NCBI GenBank assembly: GCA_900549445.1
Contig: UROS01000046.1
Location: 1-14,784, forward strand
Origin: an uncultured Porphyromonadaceae bacterium
GTDB lineage: Bacteria; Bacteroidota; Bacteroidia; Bacteroidales; Muribaculaceae
Length of the DNA stretch: 14,784 nt
Direction of reading: 5' to 3'
Below the pieces are notes generated by a model, which was given only the letters and a program-made list of their open reading frames with translations, was not told where the DNA came from and ran no database searches. This document shows, one piece after another, positions 7,875 to 14,271 of this stretch (within the stretch, counting starts at the first letter, position 1; each line of letters opens with the position of its first letter). The position numbers were made by a program, and so were the translations under genes.

Positions 7875-9053
7875 TTAATCTTGATATTTACCTGTTTGCA
7901 GGGCAAATATCTCTTTCTGGCGCTCAATTTCTGCGGTTAATTCTTCCTTTGTCGGGAGATATGTCAGGTATTTGGCCGCATAAAGTTGTTTACTGTCTTT
8001 GAGTATCGAATACCGTGCTAAGTCCTTGCTTGTTTCCGAACACAGGAGTAAGCCAATAGTCGGATTATCGCTTTCAGTGCATTTCAGTTCGTCATACATC
8101 CGTATATACATATCCATCTGCCCGATGTCCTCATGCGTGATTCCCGATGTCTTTAAGTCTATTAGCAGAAAACATTTAAGGATATAGTTGTAGAATACGA
8201 GGTCTATATAATATTCGCCTATGTCGGTTTTTATTCTCTGTTGACGGGCAACAAAGGCATAGCCCTTGCCAAGTTCAAGAATGAATTTTTGCAGATGGTC
8301 GATTATAGCAGATTCAAGATTGGTTTCCGAGTACGCTGCCTCCTGCGAAAAACCTAAAAATTCAGCGACAACAGGATTTCGGAGGAATTTATGCCGGTCT
8401 TTCTGATAATCTGCTGTCAATCGCTGCATCTCATAAATGACTTCACCACGTTTTGATTCCGGTGTCTGGATTAAACGATGATAATATTGGGAGCCAATGT
8501 TGCGGTCAAGGGTTCGGACGCTCCAGTTCTCTCCGGCAGCCTCCCTCATATACCAATCACGCTCGTCATCATCTTTGACTCGAAGCAATCTTTCGTAGTG
8601 CGACCACGATAAATTGGGGATATTATATCTGATGTCAAATTGGTCAGACAGTGTCTGACCTTTTGGTAGAATTAACACAGAAGATTTGTCAGACAGTGTC
8701 TGACTAATTCGCATTGATTCAGTAAGCACTGCTTGCTGAATATCCAAACCTCTGAACAACAGATAGAACTTCTTGAAATTCTTTATTTGAGTAAGGCTAT
8801 AACCTTTGCCATATTCTGCCGTCAACGCCTCAGATGCGAGTTCTATGATTCGTTTGCCATATTCGGCACGCTCCCGGCCATGCTGCTCCTGTTCGACAAT
8901 TCTCCTGCCGACCAGCCAATTTGCAGCGACTTGAAAGAGGTCTGCGGCCTGATATACCTTTTGTTTGGCGGTATGTACTATCGCCTTTATATCGCTGATA
9001 AATTGAGCGTTATCAGCGTTAATATTATCGGATTTCTTCAGCACGGATTTCAT
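7875..9053 (-). CDS. YhcG/DUF1016-family PDDEXK nuclease
   Basis: This 392-residue protein has the two-part layout of the DUF1016 family: an all-helical N-terminal domain (about 15-190) with NWSVRTLDRNIGSQYY at 176-191, and a C-terminal PDDEXK nuclease domain (about 205-365). The nuclease motifs are Glu247 in the entry helix, IGEYYIDLVFY with Asp284, the core DLK (Asp299, Lys301) and GQMDMY at 311-316. Asp in place of Glu before the catalytic Lys is, as I recall, usual for this family in Bacteroidota. The family is thought to act in DNA or mobile-element conflicts; no target is established that I can cite. A linker (about 105-145) contains QTLSD twice, 15 residues apart, encoded by two identical DNA palindromes. 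It sits alone between duplicated coaE tails, is AT-rich, and points the same way as coaE. The start at 9053 lies only four bases after a -7-like box. Confidence 0.92.
   Translation of the reverse strand: MKSVLKKSDNINADNAQFISDIKAIVHTAKQKVYQAADLFQVAANWLVGRRIVEQEQHGRERAEYGKRIIELASEALTAEYGKGYSLTQIKNFKKFYLLFRGLDIQQAVLTESMRISQTLSDKSSVLILPKGQTLSDQFDIRYNIPNLSWSHYERLLRVKDDDERDWYMREAAGENWSVRTLDRNIGSQYYHRLIQTPESKRGEVIYEMQRLTADYQKDRHKFLRNPVVAEFLGFSQEAAYSETNLESAIIDHLQKFILELGKGYAFVARQQRIKTDIGEYYIDLVFYNYILKCFLLIDLKTSGITHEDIGQMDMYIRMYDELKCTESDNPTIGLLLCSETSKDLARYSILKDSKQLYAAKYLTYLPTKEELTAEIERQKEIFALQTGKYQD
8643..8659. repeat. 17-bp palindrome, copy A, inside the nuclease gene
   Basis: GTCAGACAGTGTCTGAC consists of eight-base perfect inverted arms around one central base; in this copy the palindrome extends by one more pair (8642 with 8660). 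The identical 17-mer recurs at 8688-8704, exactly 45 bases (15 codons) away, in the same frame. Confidence 0.9.
8688..8704. repeat. 17-bp palindrome, copy B, inside the nuclease gene
   Basis: This is the second identical copy of the 17-bp palindrome, with the same phase in the coding frame. Both encode the peptide QTLSD within the linker between the helical and nuclease parts. Flanking codons differ, so the repeat unit is the palindrome rather than a longer duplicated segment. Confidence 0.9.
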
Positions 9054-9057
9054 TTTG

Positions 9058-9065
9058 TAAAGTTA
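9058..9065 (-). promoter_or_regulatory. Possible -7 box directly before the nuclease start
   Basis: On the - strand TAACTTTA ends four bases before the ATG at 9053. It differs from TAnnTTTG only in the last base. No TTTG box is found 19-21 bases upstream. If used, transcription would begin at about the start codon, giving a leaderless or nearly leaderless message. The remaining DNA of 9066-9237 shows no gene or clear signal. Confidence 0.35.
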
Positions 9066-9247
9066 CGAATTTTGTTGGGAATCAGGACTATGATCCGAGG
9101 ATATTCACGGGGCTTGTTTCATTTCCCCGTCGCCGCGGTGAGAAGGTTATTAGAGCAGATTATTCAATGAGGATGCACTGGGAGTATGATGCCCCGACCT
9201 TGGCAAGGCCGCGAAGTTCAGGAATATTATTATCATGTGGCGCCTTT

Positions 9248-9290
9248 TTTCAGAGGGCGGCCTCGATCTGAGGAAGAAGGGGCTCGCAGC
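9248..9290 (-). repeat. Direct repeat copy 2: 3' end of the intact coaE
   Basis: This is the partner of 7793-7835. It covers the last 12 codons and stop of the working coaE gene and two bases beyond. Weaker similarity continues downstream of the stop to TGGCGCC at 9238-9244 and upstream into coaE to about 9323. Both copies have the same orientation, so they bracket the nuclease gene as direct repeats. Confidence 0.9.
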
Positions 9291-9825
9291 CGTCGTTTAT
9301 TATCCGGATTACCCGGGGATGCACACGTCCGGCCACAAACGAATCCTGCGCCGACATCCGCGCAAGCACCTGCTGCTCGGTAAATCCGTTGCGCTTCATC
9401 ACTCGCTCCAGCCGCAGCTCCATCGGGGCGCACACCTCCCATACTTCGCCTACCTCCCTGTCCAGTCCGCTCTGATAAAGGATGGCTGATTCCACGAACA
9501 GCACTTCCGACGGCGTTTCCGCCGCCCAGCGGCGGAAATCGGCCCGCACCGCCGCATGGACAATGGAGTTGAGCCGGCGGAGGGCTTCGTCGTCGGAAAA
9601 CACCACCGCGCTCAGCGCGCTGCGGTCAATCCGGCCGTCGGCTCCAACGGCTTCCTGAGCTACCTCTGACGCGATTCTGGCGATTATTCCGGCATCGTTG
9701 TCCATGATGCATCTGGCGCGCGAGTCGCAATCGTAGACCGGATAACCCATGGCTATGAGAATCCGGCAGACAACAGATTTGCCGCATCCGATTCCTCCGG
9801 CCACGGCAATTATTCGTTTTTCCAT
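9250..9825 (-). CDS. coaE: Dephospho-CoA kinase
   Basis: This enzyme catalyses the last step of coenzyme A synthesis, phosphorylating the 3'-hydroxyl of dephospho-CoA with ATP in the cytoplasm. The 191-residue protein starts with a P-loop, GGIGCGKS at 10-17, followed by YDCDSRAR at 31-38, where CoaE has its conserved acidic residue. A LID-like Arg-rich segment follows (RLERVMKRNG, 138-147), then the typical ending HPRVIRIINDG (169-179). Length is normal. It follows the YbbR-like gene by 11 bases and is the last gene of the nusB-side block. Its final 12 codons are duplicated 1.4 kb away beyond the nuclease gene, so its present 3' end may have been replaced, although the protein appears intact. 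Confidence 0.97.
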   Translation of the reverse strand: MEKRIIAVAGGIGCGKSVVCRILIAMGYPVYDCDSRARCIMDNDAGIIARIASEVAQEAVGADGRIDRSALSAVVFSDDEALRRLNSIVHAAVRADFRRWAAETPSEVLFVESAILYQSGLDREVGEVWEVCAPMELRLERVMKRNGFTEQQVLARMSAQDSFVAGRVHPRVIRIINDGCEPLLPQIEAAL

Positions 9826-9836
9826 AATATGGGGTG

Positions 9837-10829
9837 TCAGTTGTGGTCGTAATGCATCTGCTCTATCACGTACTCCACGCTGTCGGGGCTGAACGACACG
9901 CTGTGGTAGAGTTCGGGAATGAGCGAAAGCGATAGTCCGAGTTTGTTGGCTCCCGGTTTTATCGAGCGGTAATCGGCATACGCCTTTAGGGGATAGTCAT
10001 CCTTATAGGCGCTCATGGGCACGAGATACGAAACTTCGACTTTCGACGGGAAGGTGAGCATATTCATGTCGGACGGCACGTTGATGACCTCCACGGGTAT
10101 CATCTGCCGGCGAGAGATGAGAGGTTCGACGGGCACGGTGACGATTATGCGGTCGGGGATAATGCGCGCACCGGGAACGGGGACGAATTTCACCTCATAG
10201 CAAGTGGTGTCTTTCAGTCCGCTCTTAACTATAGGCTCCGTGGTAACGGCTCTCAGATCGTGGGGTAGGTCGCGGGCCGAATAGATGCTTACGGAATCTA
10301 TGTTGGCGGTAATCGGCCCCGAAATTATATACTGCAGATTCGGATGGATGTCGGCTTTGATCACGACCGGCACACGGCGTCCCGGGAGGGTGGAATAGGC
10401 GAGGTGAATCGAGTCGGGCTTGAACGACACGATACTGACTCCGTTGCCGAAATATTCGCGCAGCCGGGCGTCGATTTTTGAGTGAGAAAGAGAAATGAGA
10501 TTGTCGGAGGTCATACCCTCCCATTTAAGTTTCATGGAAGGCATCCTGCCCCATAGGAACCGCAGCAGCTGAGCGTCTTTTGCCCGCACGCTCACACTGA
10601 ACGACGGCGGCATCTTTCCGATTACCGTGACGCTGTCGGGCACTTCCGTAAGCTCCGCAGGCACCTCGAAATCGCGCTGCACTTCGGAGTCGAGCGACAG
10701 CAGCAGCCAGAACACGAAAGCCACGACAACAAACAAAAGATAGAGCATCACGTCGCGGCCGCGGCGTGATGCTATGGCCCGGTCTACCGACCGGGCTATT
10801 TCCTGTGCCTTTTCCTTTACGGTAGCCAT
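9837..10829 (-). CDS. YbbR/CdaR-like membrane-anchored protein
   Basis: This 330-residue protein has one N-terminal membrane segment (about 27-46, rich in Leu, Val and Phe) after a positively charged start, then an extracytoplasmic region of beta-rich YbbR-type repeats (for example around 75-145, 150-225 and 230-325). In Firmicutes YbbR/CdaR regulates the c-di-AMP cyclase CdaA; in Bacteroidota the role is less clear, and no cyclase gene is adjacent here. It lies 27 bases after yajC and 11 bases before coaE on the same strand, the usual arrangement yajC-ybbR-coaE in this phylum as I recall it. Start at 10829 gives the expected short cytoplasmic tail before the membrane segment. Confidence 0.85.
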   Translation of the reverse strand: MATVKEKAQEIARSVDRAIASRRGRDVMLYLLFVVVAFVFWLLLSLDSEVQRDFEVPAELTEVPDSVTVIGKMPPSFSVSVRAKDAQLLRFLWGRMPSMKLKWEGMTSDNLISLSHSKIDARLREYFGNGVSIVSFKPDSIHLAYSTLPGRRVPVVIKADIHPNLQYIISGPITANIDSVSIYSARDLPHDLRAVTTEPIVKSGLKDTTCYEVKFVPVPGARIIPDRIIVTVPVEPLISRRQMIPVEVINVPSDMNMLTFPSKVEVSYLVPMSAYKDDYPLKAYADYRSIKPGANKLGLSLSLIPELYHSVSFSPDSVEYVIEQMHYDHN

Positions 10830-10856
10830 CCGGCTGCAAAGAAAGAAAGGATGAAT

Positions 10857-11189
10857 TTACTTGTCGGTTTTTGTCTCGGCGTCGGCTGCGGCTTCCTGAG
10901 CCGAAGGATATACGCTGCCTTTGTCTACAGTGATTTTTACGTTGCTGGCGATTTCGATGATGAACGAATTTTCCTTTACTGTCACAACTTTGCCATGGAT
11001 GCCGCCTGCGGTGACAACGCGGTCGCCCGACTTGATGCCTTCGCGGAATTTCTTGATTTCGTTCTGGCGTTTCTGCTGCGGACGAATCATGAAGAAGTAG
11101 AAGATGGCGATAAGAGCCACGATCATGAGGATGTTCATCAGACCGGCATTGCCGCCGTCTGCCTGAAGCAGGATGGAGTTGAAAATCAT
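10857..11189 (-). CDS. yajC: Preprotein translocase accessory subunit YajC
   Basis: This 110-residue single-pass membrane protein associates with SecDF and the SecYEG translocon. It has a short N-terminal tail, a membrane helix at about 18-35, the hallmark MIRPQQKR (34-41) just after the helix, and the conserved small beta domain GIKSGDRVVTAGGIHGKV (51-68). The C terminus is an acidic, Ala-rich tail. Length is typical. It has its own promoter at the end of nusB and likely drives the downstream YbbR-like gene and coaE. Confidence 0.96.
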   Translation of the reverse strand: MIFNSILLQADGGNAGLMNILMIVALIAIFYFFMIRPQQKRQNEIKKFREGIKSGDRVVTAGGIHGKVVTVKENSFIIEIASNVKITVDKGSVYPSAQEAAADAETKTDK

Positions 11190-11221
11190 ATTCTTTAGTT
11201 AATTATGTTTTTACACGATTG

Positions 11222-11253
11222 CAAAGATAACGTTTTAATCTTATTTTCCCAAA
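11222..11253 (-). promoter_or_regulatory. yajC promoter (consensus Bacteroidota type)
   Basis: On the - strand TTTG (11253-11250) and TATCTTTG (11229-11222) are exact -33 and -7 matches with a 20-base spacer. The -33 box and part of the spacer overlap the last codons of nusB. Transcription would start near 11216, about 27 bases before the yajC ATG. This is the best promoter in the window. Confidence 0.78.
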
Positions 11254-12680
11254 ATCTTGCCCTCTTCCTTAAGGCAATTTACTACCGAAAAGAGAATTCC
11301 GTTGATAAACGAGCCACTCTTCGGAGTTGAATAAGCGTTGGCAATCTCGATATACTCGTTCATGGTCACCGGAACCGGAATTGCAGGGAAATTCTCGAGT
11401 TCGGCAATGGCTGCGACCATTATGACGATGTCCATAAACGCGAGTCGCTCGCTGTCCCAGTCGCGGGAATTCACGAAGCGGTCTATCAGTTCGCGGTATT
11501 CGCCGTAGCGGCTTACGGCGAGCTGGAAGAGCTGCGCGCCGAAATTGCTGTCCTCCTCATCCTTGTACTGCGGCAGCAGATGCATGTCGGCTCCGTCGGT
11601 CTTGCTCGACGAGAAACGGCGTATGGTCTTGAGAAGGAAGGTCGACATTATATGGAGGTCATCGTTCCAGTACACCGATTTCGATTCCAGGATCTCGGCG
11701 AGATCGTCGGACGGCAGTATGACGTTTTTCATAACCGACCTCCAGAACTCGCAGTCTTCCTCAAATGTCGTTTCGCCGGGAGCCGACATATATTCCTTGT
11801 AGAGATCGCTGTTCTCAATCAGGCCGAAAAGCGACTTGATGAAGGTTGTGTCCAGATCCCATCCTATAGGATTGTCCTTGAGATATGCCTCCATGTCGGG
11901 GTTCTCGGCCACGGCTTTCACAAACTTGTTTTCCACGAAACGCAGATTCGGATTGAGGTCGGCGTCGCTGGGCAGGAATTTGTGGCGGGCGGCGTCGAGG
12001 CGCTGATCCTGATAGCGTGTAATCTCGACCGGCAGGAGCAGCAGGGCATGGTAAAGCTCGTAGGCTTTGTCGAGCGACGCTTTGAGCGAGTTGCACGCCT
12101 CCTTGTAAAGGTTGCGGTTGTCGCCGTAGCTGTTGAGGGTGGCTATGGTCATCGCCACGCCGCGCTCGAAGCCGGCGTTGGTAAACGACAGATCCTCGCG
12201 GGCTGCTTCAACCGCCCCGGGATTGTTTTCAACAAGATTTGTAAGCACGGAGCACCAGAGAGCGACCGCATCCTTTATGTCGGCGTCTTTCTTCCGGGCG
12301 TAGGTCTTGTAGGCGGGAAGTTCGGGAATGGCAGCGTAGATTTCCGGGATTATGGCGTTGAAATAGTCGAGCGAGCGGCGCCCGTGCCGGATCATGGACT
12401 TTAGCTCCTCTACTCCGGAGAGCGATTTCGCCATAGGATTGTGGTAAATATGCTTGTCGGGGGCGATTCCCGAAAGCTCGGAGCCGCGCGTGCCGCGGAC
12501 GTTGTAGCCCGACAGCTCGAGAACCATCATCAGCAAATCGAGATAAAGGGAATAAGCGTATTTCTTGTCGCGCGAAGCTGATTCATCCGGAGCCGGTTCA
12601 ATCTTGAATTCGTTTTGAGAAAGCAGATAGCAGTAAAGCATCTGCACTACCTTGATACGGATTAAAACTCGATTTATCAT
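11241..12680 (-). CDS. nusB: Transcription antitermination factor NusB, long form with internal duplication
   Basis: NusB binds boxA RNA with S10 (NusE) to support antitermination of rRNA operons. The start MINRVLIRIKVVQMLY (1-16) and the C-terminal core RLAFMDIVIMVAAIAELENF (412-431) with NEYIEIANAYSTPKSGSFINGIL (441-463) are clear NusB signatures. At 479 residues it is far longer than the compact enterobacterial protein and, as I recall, longer than the roughly 310 residues of Bacteroides NusB. The extra length is a second copy of the middle region: about 36-190 aligns collinearly with about 200-360 (for example LWCSVLTNLV, 141-150, with FWRSVMKNVI, 312-321). The start at 12680 is supported by a -7 box at 12766-12759. 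A separate promoter for yajC lies at its 3' end. Confidence 0.95.
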   Translation of the reverse strand: MINRVLIRIKVVQMLYCYLLSQNEFKIEPAPDESASRDKKYAYSLYLDLLMMVLELSGYNVRGTRGSELSGIAPDKHIYHNPMAKSLSGVEELKSMIRHGRRSLDYFNAIIPEIYAAIPELPAYKTYARKKDADIKDAVALWCSVLTNLVENNPGAVEAAREDLSFTNAGFERGVAMTIATLNSYGDNRNLYKEACNSLKASLDKAYELYHALLLLPVEITRYQDQRLDAARHKFLPSDADLNPNLRFVENKFVKAVAENPDMEAYLKDNPIGWDLDTTFIKSLFGLIENSDLYKEYMSAPGETTFEEDCEFWRSVMKNVILPSDDLAEILESKSVYWNDDLHIMSTFLLKTIRRFSSSKTDGADMHLLPQYKDEEDSNFGAQLFQLAVSRYGEYRELIDRFVNSRDWDSERLAFMDIVIMVAAIAELENFPAIPVPVTMNEYIEIANAYSTPKSGSFINGILFSVVNCLKEEGKILGK

Positions 12681-12758
12681 GATTTTAATGTTCTATTATT
12701 GTTCGGAAATTTTCGCCGGAAGCGTTGACTGATTATGGTTGCTGTCGGTTTAACGGTG

Positions 12759-12766
12759 CAAATTTA
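12759..12766 (-). promoter_or_regulatory. nusB promoter -7 box
   Basis: On the - strand TAAATTTG (12766-12759) matches TAnnTTTG exactly. A convincing TTTG at -33 is not seen. Transcription would start near 12753, giving a leader of about 70 bases before the nusB ATG. It is divergent from the transporter promoter, whose -7 box lies 44 bases away. Confidence 0.6.
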
Positions 12767-12810
12767 CGAATTTCCCTCCATATAACGTGAAGTTTTTGAA
12801 AAAAACAGTG

Positions 12811-12818
12811 TAATTTTG
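12811..12818 (+). promoter_or_regulatory. MATE transporter promoter -7 box
   Basis: TAATTTTG at 12811-12818 is an exact TAnnTTTG match. The nearest TTTG (12795-12798) is only 12 bases upstream, too close for a standard -33 box. Transcription would start near 12824, so the leader is about 17 bases and begins just before a four-codon upstream reading frame. Confidence 0.6.
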
Positions 12819-12829
12819 CAGGCTCAAAA

Positions 12830-12844
12830 ATGGTGGATACATGA
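12830..12844 (+). CDS. Four-codon upstream ORF overlapping the transporter start
   Basis: ATG GTG GAT ACA TGA begins 11 bases before the transporter ATG, and its stop codon overlaps that ATG (ATGA at 12841-12844). If translated it would make MVDT and could couple or tune initiation of the transporter. Such short frames arise easily by chance, so expression is unproven. Confidence 0.2.
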   Translation: MVDT

Positions 12845-14214
12845 ATTTCAAGTTCAATATTTTCCGCAGCAAAGGTGTTTCGGGCGGCATCCGGCGTCAG
12901 CTTGCATCGCTGGCCGTACCTATTTTCATTGAGACATTTCTGATCATGCTCCTCGGCGCGGTCGACACTCTGATGCTGTCGCGCCACAGCGACGCGAGCG
13001 TGGCCGCCGTGGGTGTGGTAAACCAAATCGTGATGCTTTGCTTTCTGATTTTCGAGGTCATAAATCTCGGCACGTCGGTTCTCGTAAGCCAGTATCTCGG
13101 CGCCGGTCTCCGCGAGCGGCTCAACACGGTTGTGGGCGTGGCGCTCGCCATCAATCTCATAGCCGGCCTCACCGTCAGCGCGGTTCTCTATTTCGGTGCC
13201 CGCTCCATCCTCACCGCCATGGGACTCAGCGGCGAAATGATGCCGGAAGGTCTCGCCTACATGCGCATAGTGGGCGCCTTCGCCTTTGTCCAGGCCATCG
13301 GCATGACCCTCTCCGCCACCCTGCGCGCATGCAACAAGGCCTACTACCCCATGGCGGTGGTGGCATTCGTGAACGTGATCAACATTTTCGGCAACTACGT
13401 GCTGATTTTCGGCAAATTCGGCTTTCCGGCACTCGGAGTGGAGGGGGCCGCCATATCCACATCGTTCGGCCGCTCGCTCGCCATGGTTCTCACGTTCGTA
13501 ATCCTTTTCCGCACTACAATAAAAGATTTCAGCTTCCGGGTCTTCAGGCCGTTCCCCTGGCGCGAGGTCAGGAACCTGCTCCGCATAGGCATTCCCTCGG
13601 CGGGCGAGCAGCTGTCGTACAGCTCGTCGCAGGTGGTGATTACATATTTTATCAACATGCTCGGAATGGAGGCTCTCGCCACGAGAACGTATACTGTCAA
13701 CATAGTCATGTTCGGCTATCTTTTCTGCATAGCCATCTCGCAGGGGGGCGCCATCTGCATAGGCCATCTCACCGGCAAGGGAAAAATCACGGGAACCTAT
13801 CTCCTCGGGCTATTCGTGATGCGTCTTTCGGAAATCGTTTCAGTGTCGCTCGCCATTCTGCTCGCCTGCTTCGGCCATCTCATTTTCAGCTCGCTCACGA
13901 CCAATCCCGACATTATCCGCATGGGCACAGTGATTCTGATAATCGACGTGGTTCTCGAGTACGGCAGAGCGGTCAACATTTTCGCCACCAACGCCCTGCG
14001 CGCCACCGGCGACGTCAACTTCCCCTTCTACCTCGGACTTGTGGTTCAATGGAGCGTGGCGGTGGTCGGAGGCTACCTCCTCGGCATAGTGGCCGGGCTC
14101 GGCATCTACGGCATGTGGGCAATGTTCGCGCTCGACGAAAACACCCGCGGCTTCGTCTTCGCACGCCGCTGGAAGAGCTTCCGCTGGGCAGGAAAAAGTT
14201 TTGTGGCGCGATAA
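12841..14214 (+). CDS. MATE-family multidrug/metabolite efflux transporter
   Basis: This 457-residue inner-membrane protein has about 12 hydrophobic helices in two related halves, the MATE layout, and should export cationic or other small molecules in exchange for Na+ or H+. Diagnostic segments are RRQLASLAVPIFIETF (18-33) with VDTLMLS (41-47), and the matching start of the second half, NLLRIGIPSAGEQLSYSSSQ, followed by NMLGMEALATRTYT. Asp42 in helix 1 is conserved in many MATEs. The substrate is not predictable. It diverges from nusB with its own -7 box and a very short leader. Length is normal and the ends are intact. Confidence 0.94.
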   Translation: MNFKFNIFRSKGVSGGIRRQLASLAVPIFIETFLIMLLGAVDTLMLSRHSDASVAAVGVVNQIVMLCFLIFEVINLGTSVLVSQYLGAGLRERLNTVVGVALAINLIAGLTVSAVLYFGARSILTAMGLSGEMMPEGLAYMRIVGAFAFVQAIGMTLSATLRACNKAYYPMAVVAFVNVINIFGNYVLIFGKFGFPALGVEGAAISTSFGRSLAMVLTFVILFRTTIKDFSFRVFRPFPWREVRNLLRIGIPSAGEQLSYSSSQVVITYFINMLGMEALATRTYTVNIVMFGYLFCIAISQGGAICIGHLTGKGKITGTYLLGLFVMRLSEIVSVSLAILLACFGHLIFSSLTTNPDIIRMGTVILIIDVVLEYGRAVNIFATNALRATGDVNFPFYLGLVVQWSVAVVGGYLLGIVAGLGIYGMWAMFALDENTRGFVFARRWKSFRWAGKSFVAR

Positions 14215-14238
14215 AAGCGGTTTTCCGCCGGAATTCCG

Positions 14239-14246
14239 TATATTTG
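14239..14246 (+). promoter_or_regulatory. nadE promoter -7 box
   Basis: TATATTTG at 14239-14246 is an exact TAnnTTTG match, placed about 25 bases before the nadE ATG. The -33 position lacks a clear TTTG. The box lies after the transporter stop, so nadE can be transcribed independently. Confidence 0.55.
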
Positions 14247-14271
14247 TGACAGAATAACATACTTCATTAAT

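Larger units (their letters stand above)
7836..9247. mobile_element. Putative inserted single-gene cassette in the coaE 3' end
   Basis: The segment between the two coaE-tail repeats holds one gene (the YhcG-type nuclease) and about 190 bases of upstream DNA. It is visibly more AT-rich than the genes on either side. No integrase, transposase or terminal inverted repeats were found, so the mechanism is unknown. Direct duplication of a gene's 3' end around foreign-looking DNA is characteristic of site-specific integration into gene ends, but could also come from homologous recombination with a donor tract. The exact boundaries are uncertain. Confidence 0.5.

Noticed and set aside
8733..9170. + strand frame of 145 codons spanning the nuclease start and upstream DNA
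   Set aside because: It is mostly antisense to the conserved N-terminal region of the nuclease and has no recognisable domain, so it is not a separate cassette gene.
7836..9247. Insertion-sequence or transposon explanation for the nuclease segment
   Set aside because: No transposase or integrase frame, no terminal inverted repeats, and the direct repeats are tens of bases of coaE coding sequence, much longer than ordinary target-site duplications.
14217..14228. GCGG-TTTT-CCGC hairpin after the MATE gene
   Set aside because: The stem is only four base pairs and no T tract follows; this is easily a chance structure.
13038..14249. Long + strand frame of 403 codons overlapping the MATE gene, and a 344-codon - strand frame at 12733-13767
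   Set aside because: Both are other-frame readings of the GC-rich transporter gene. They are rich in His, Arg, Ser and Gln or in His and Glu, show no recognisable domain, and the transporter frame is unambiguous.
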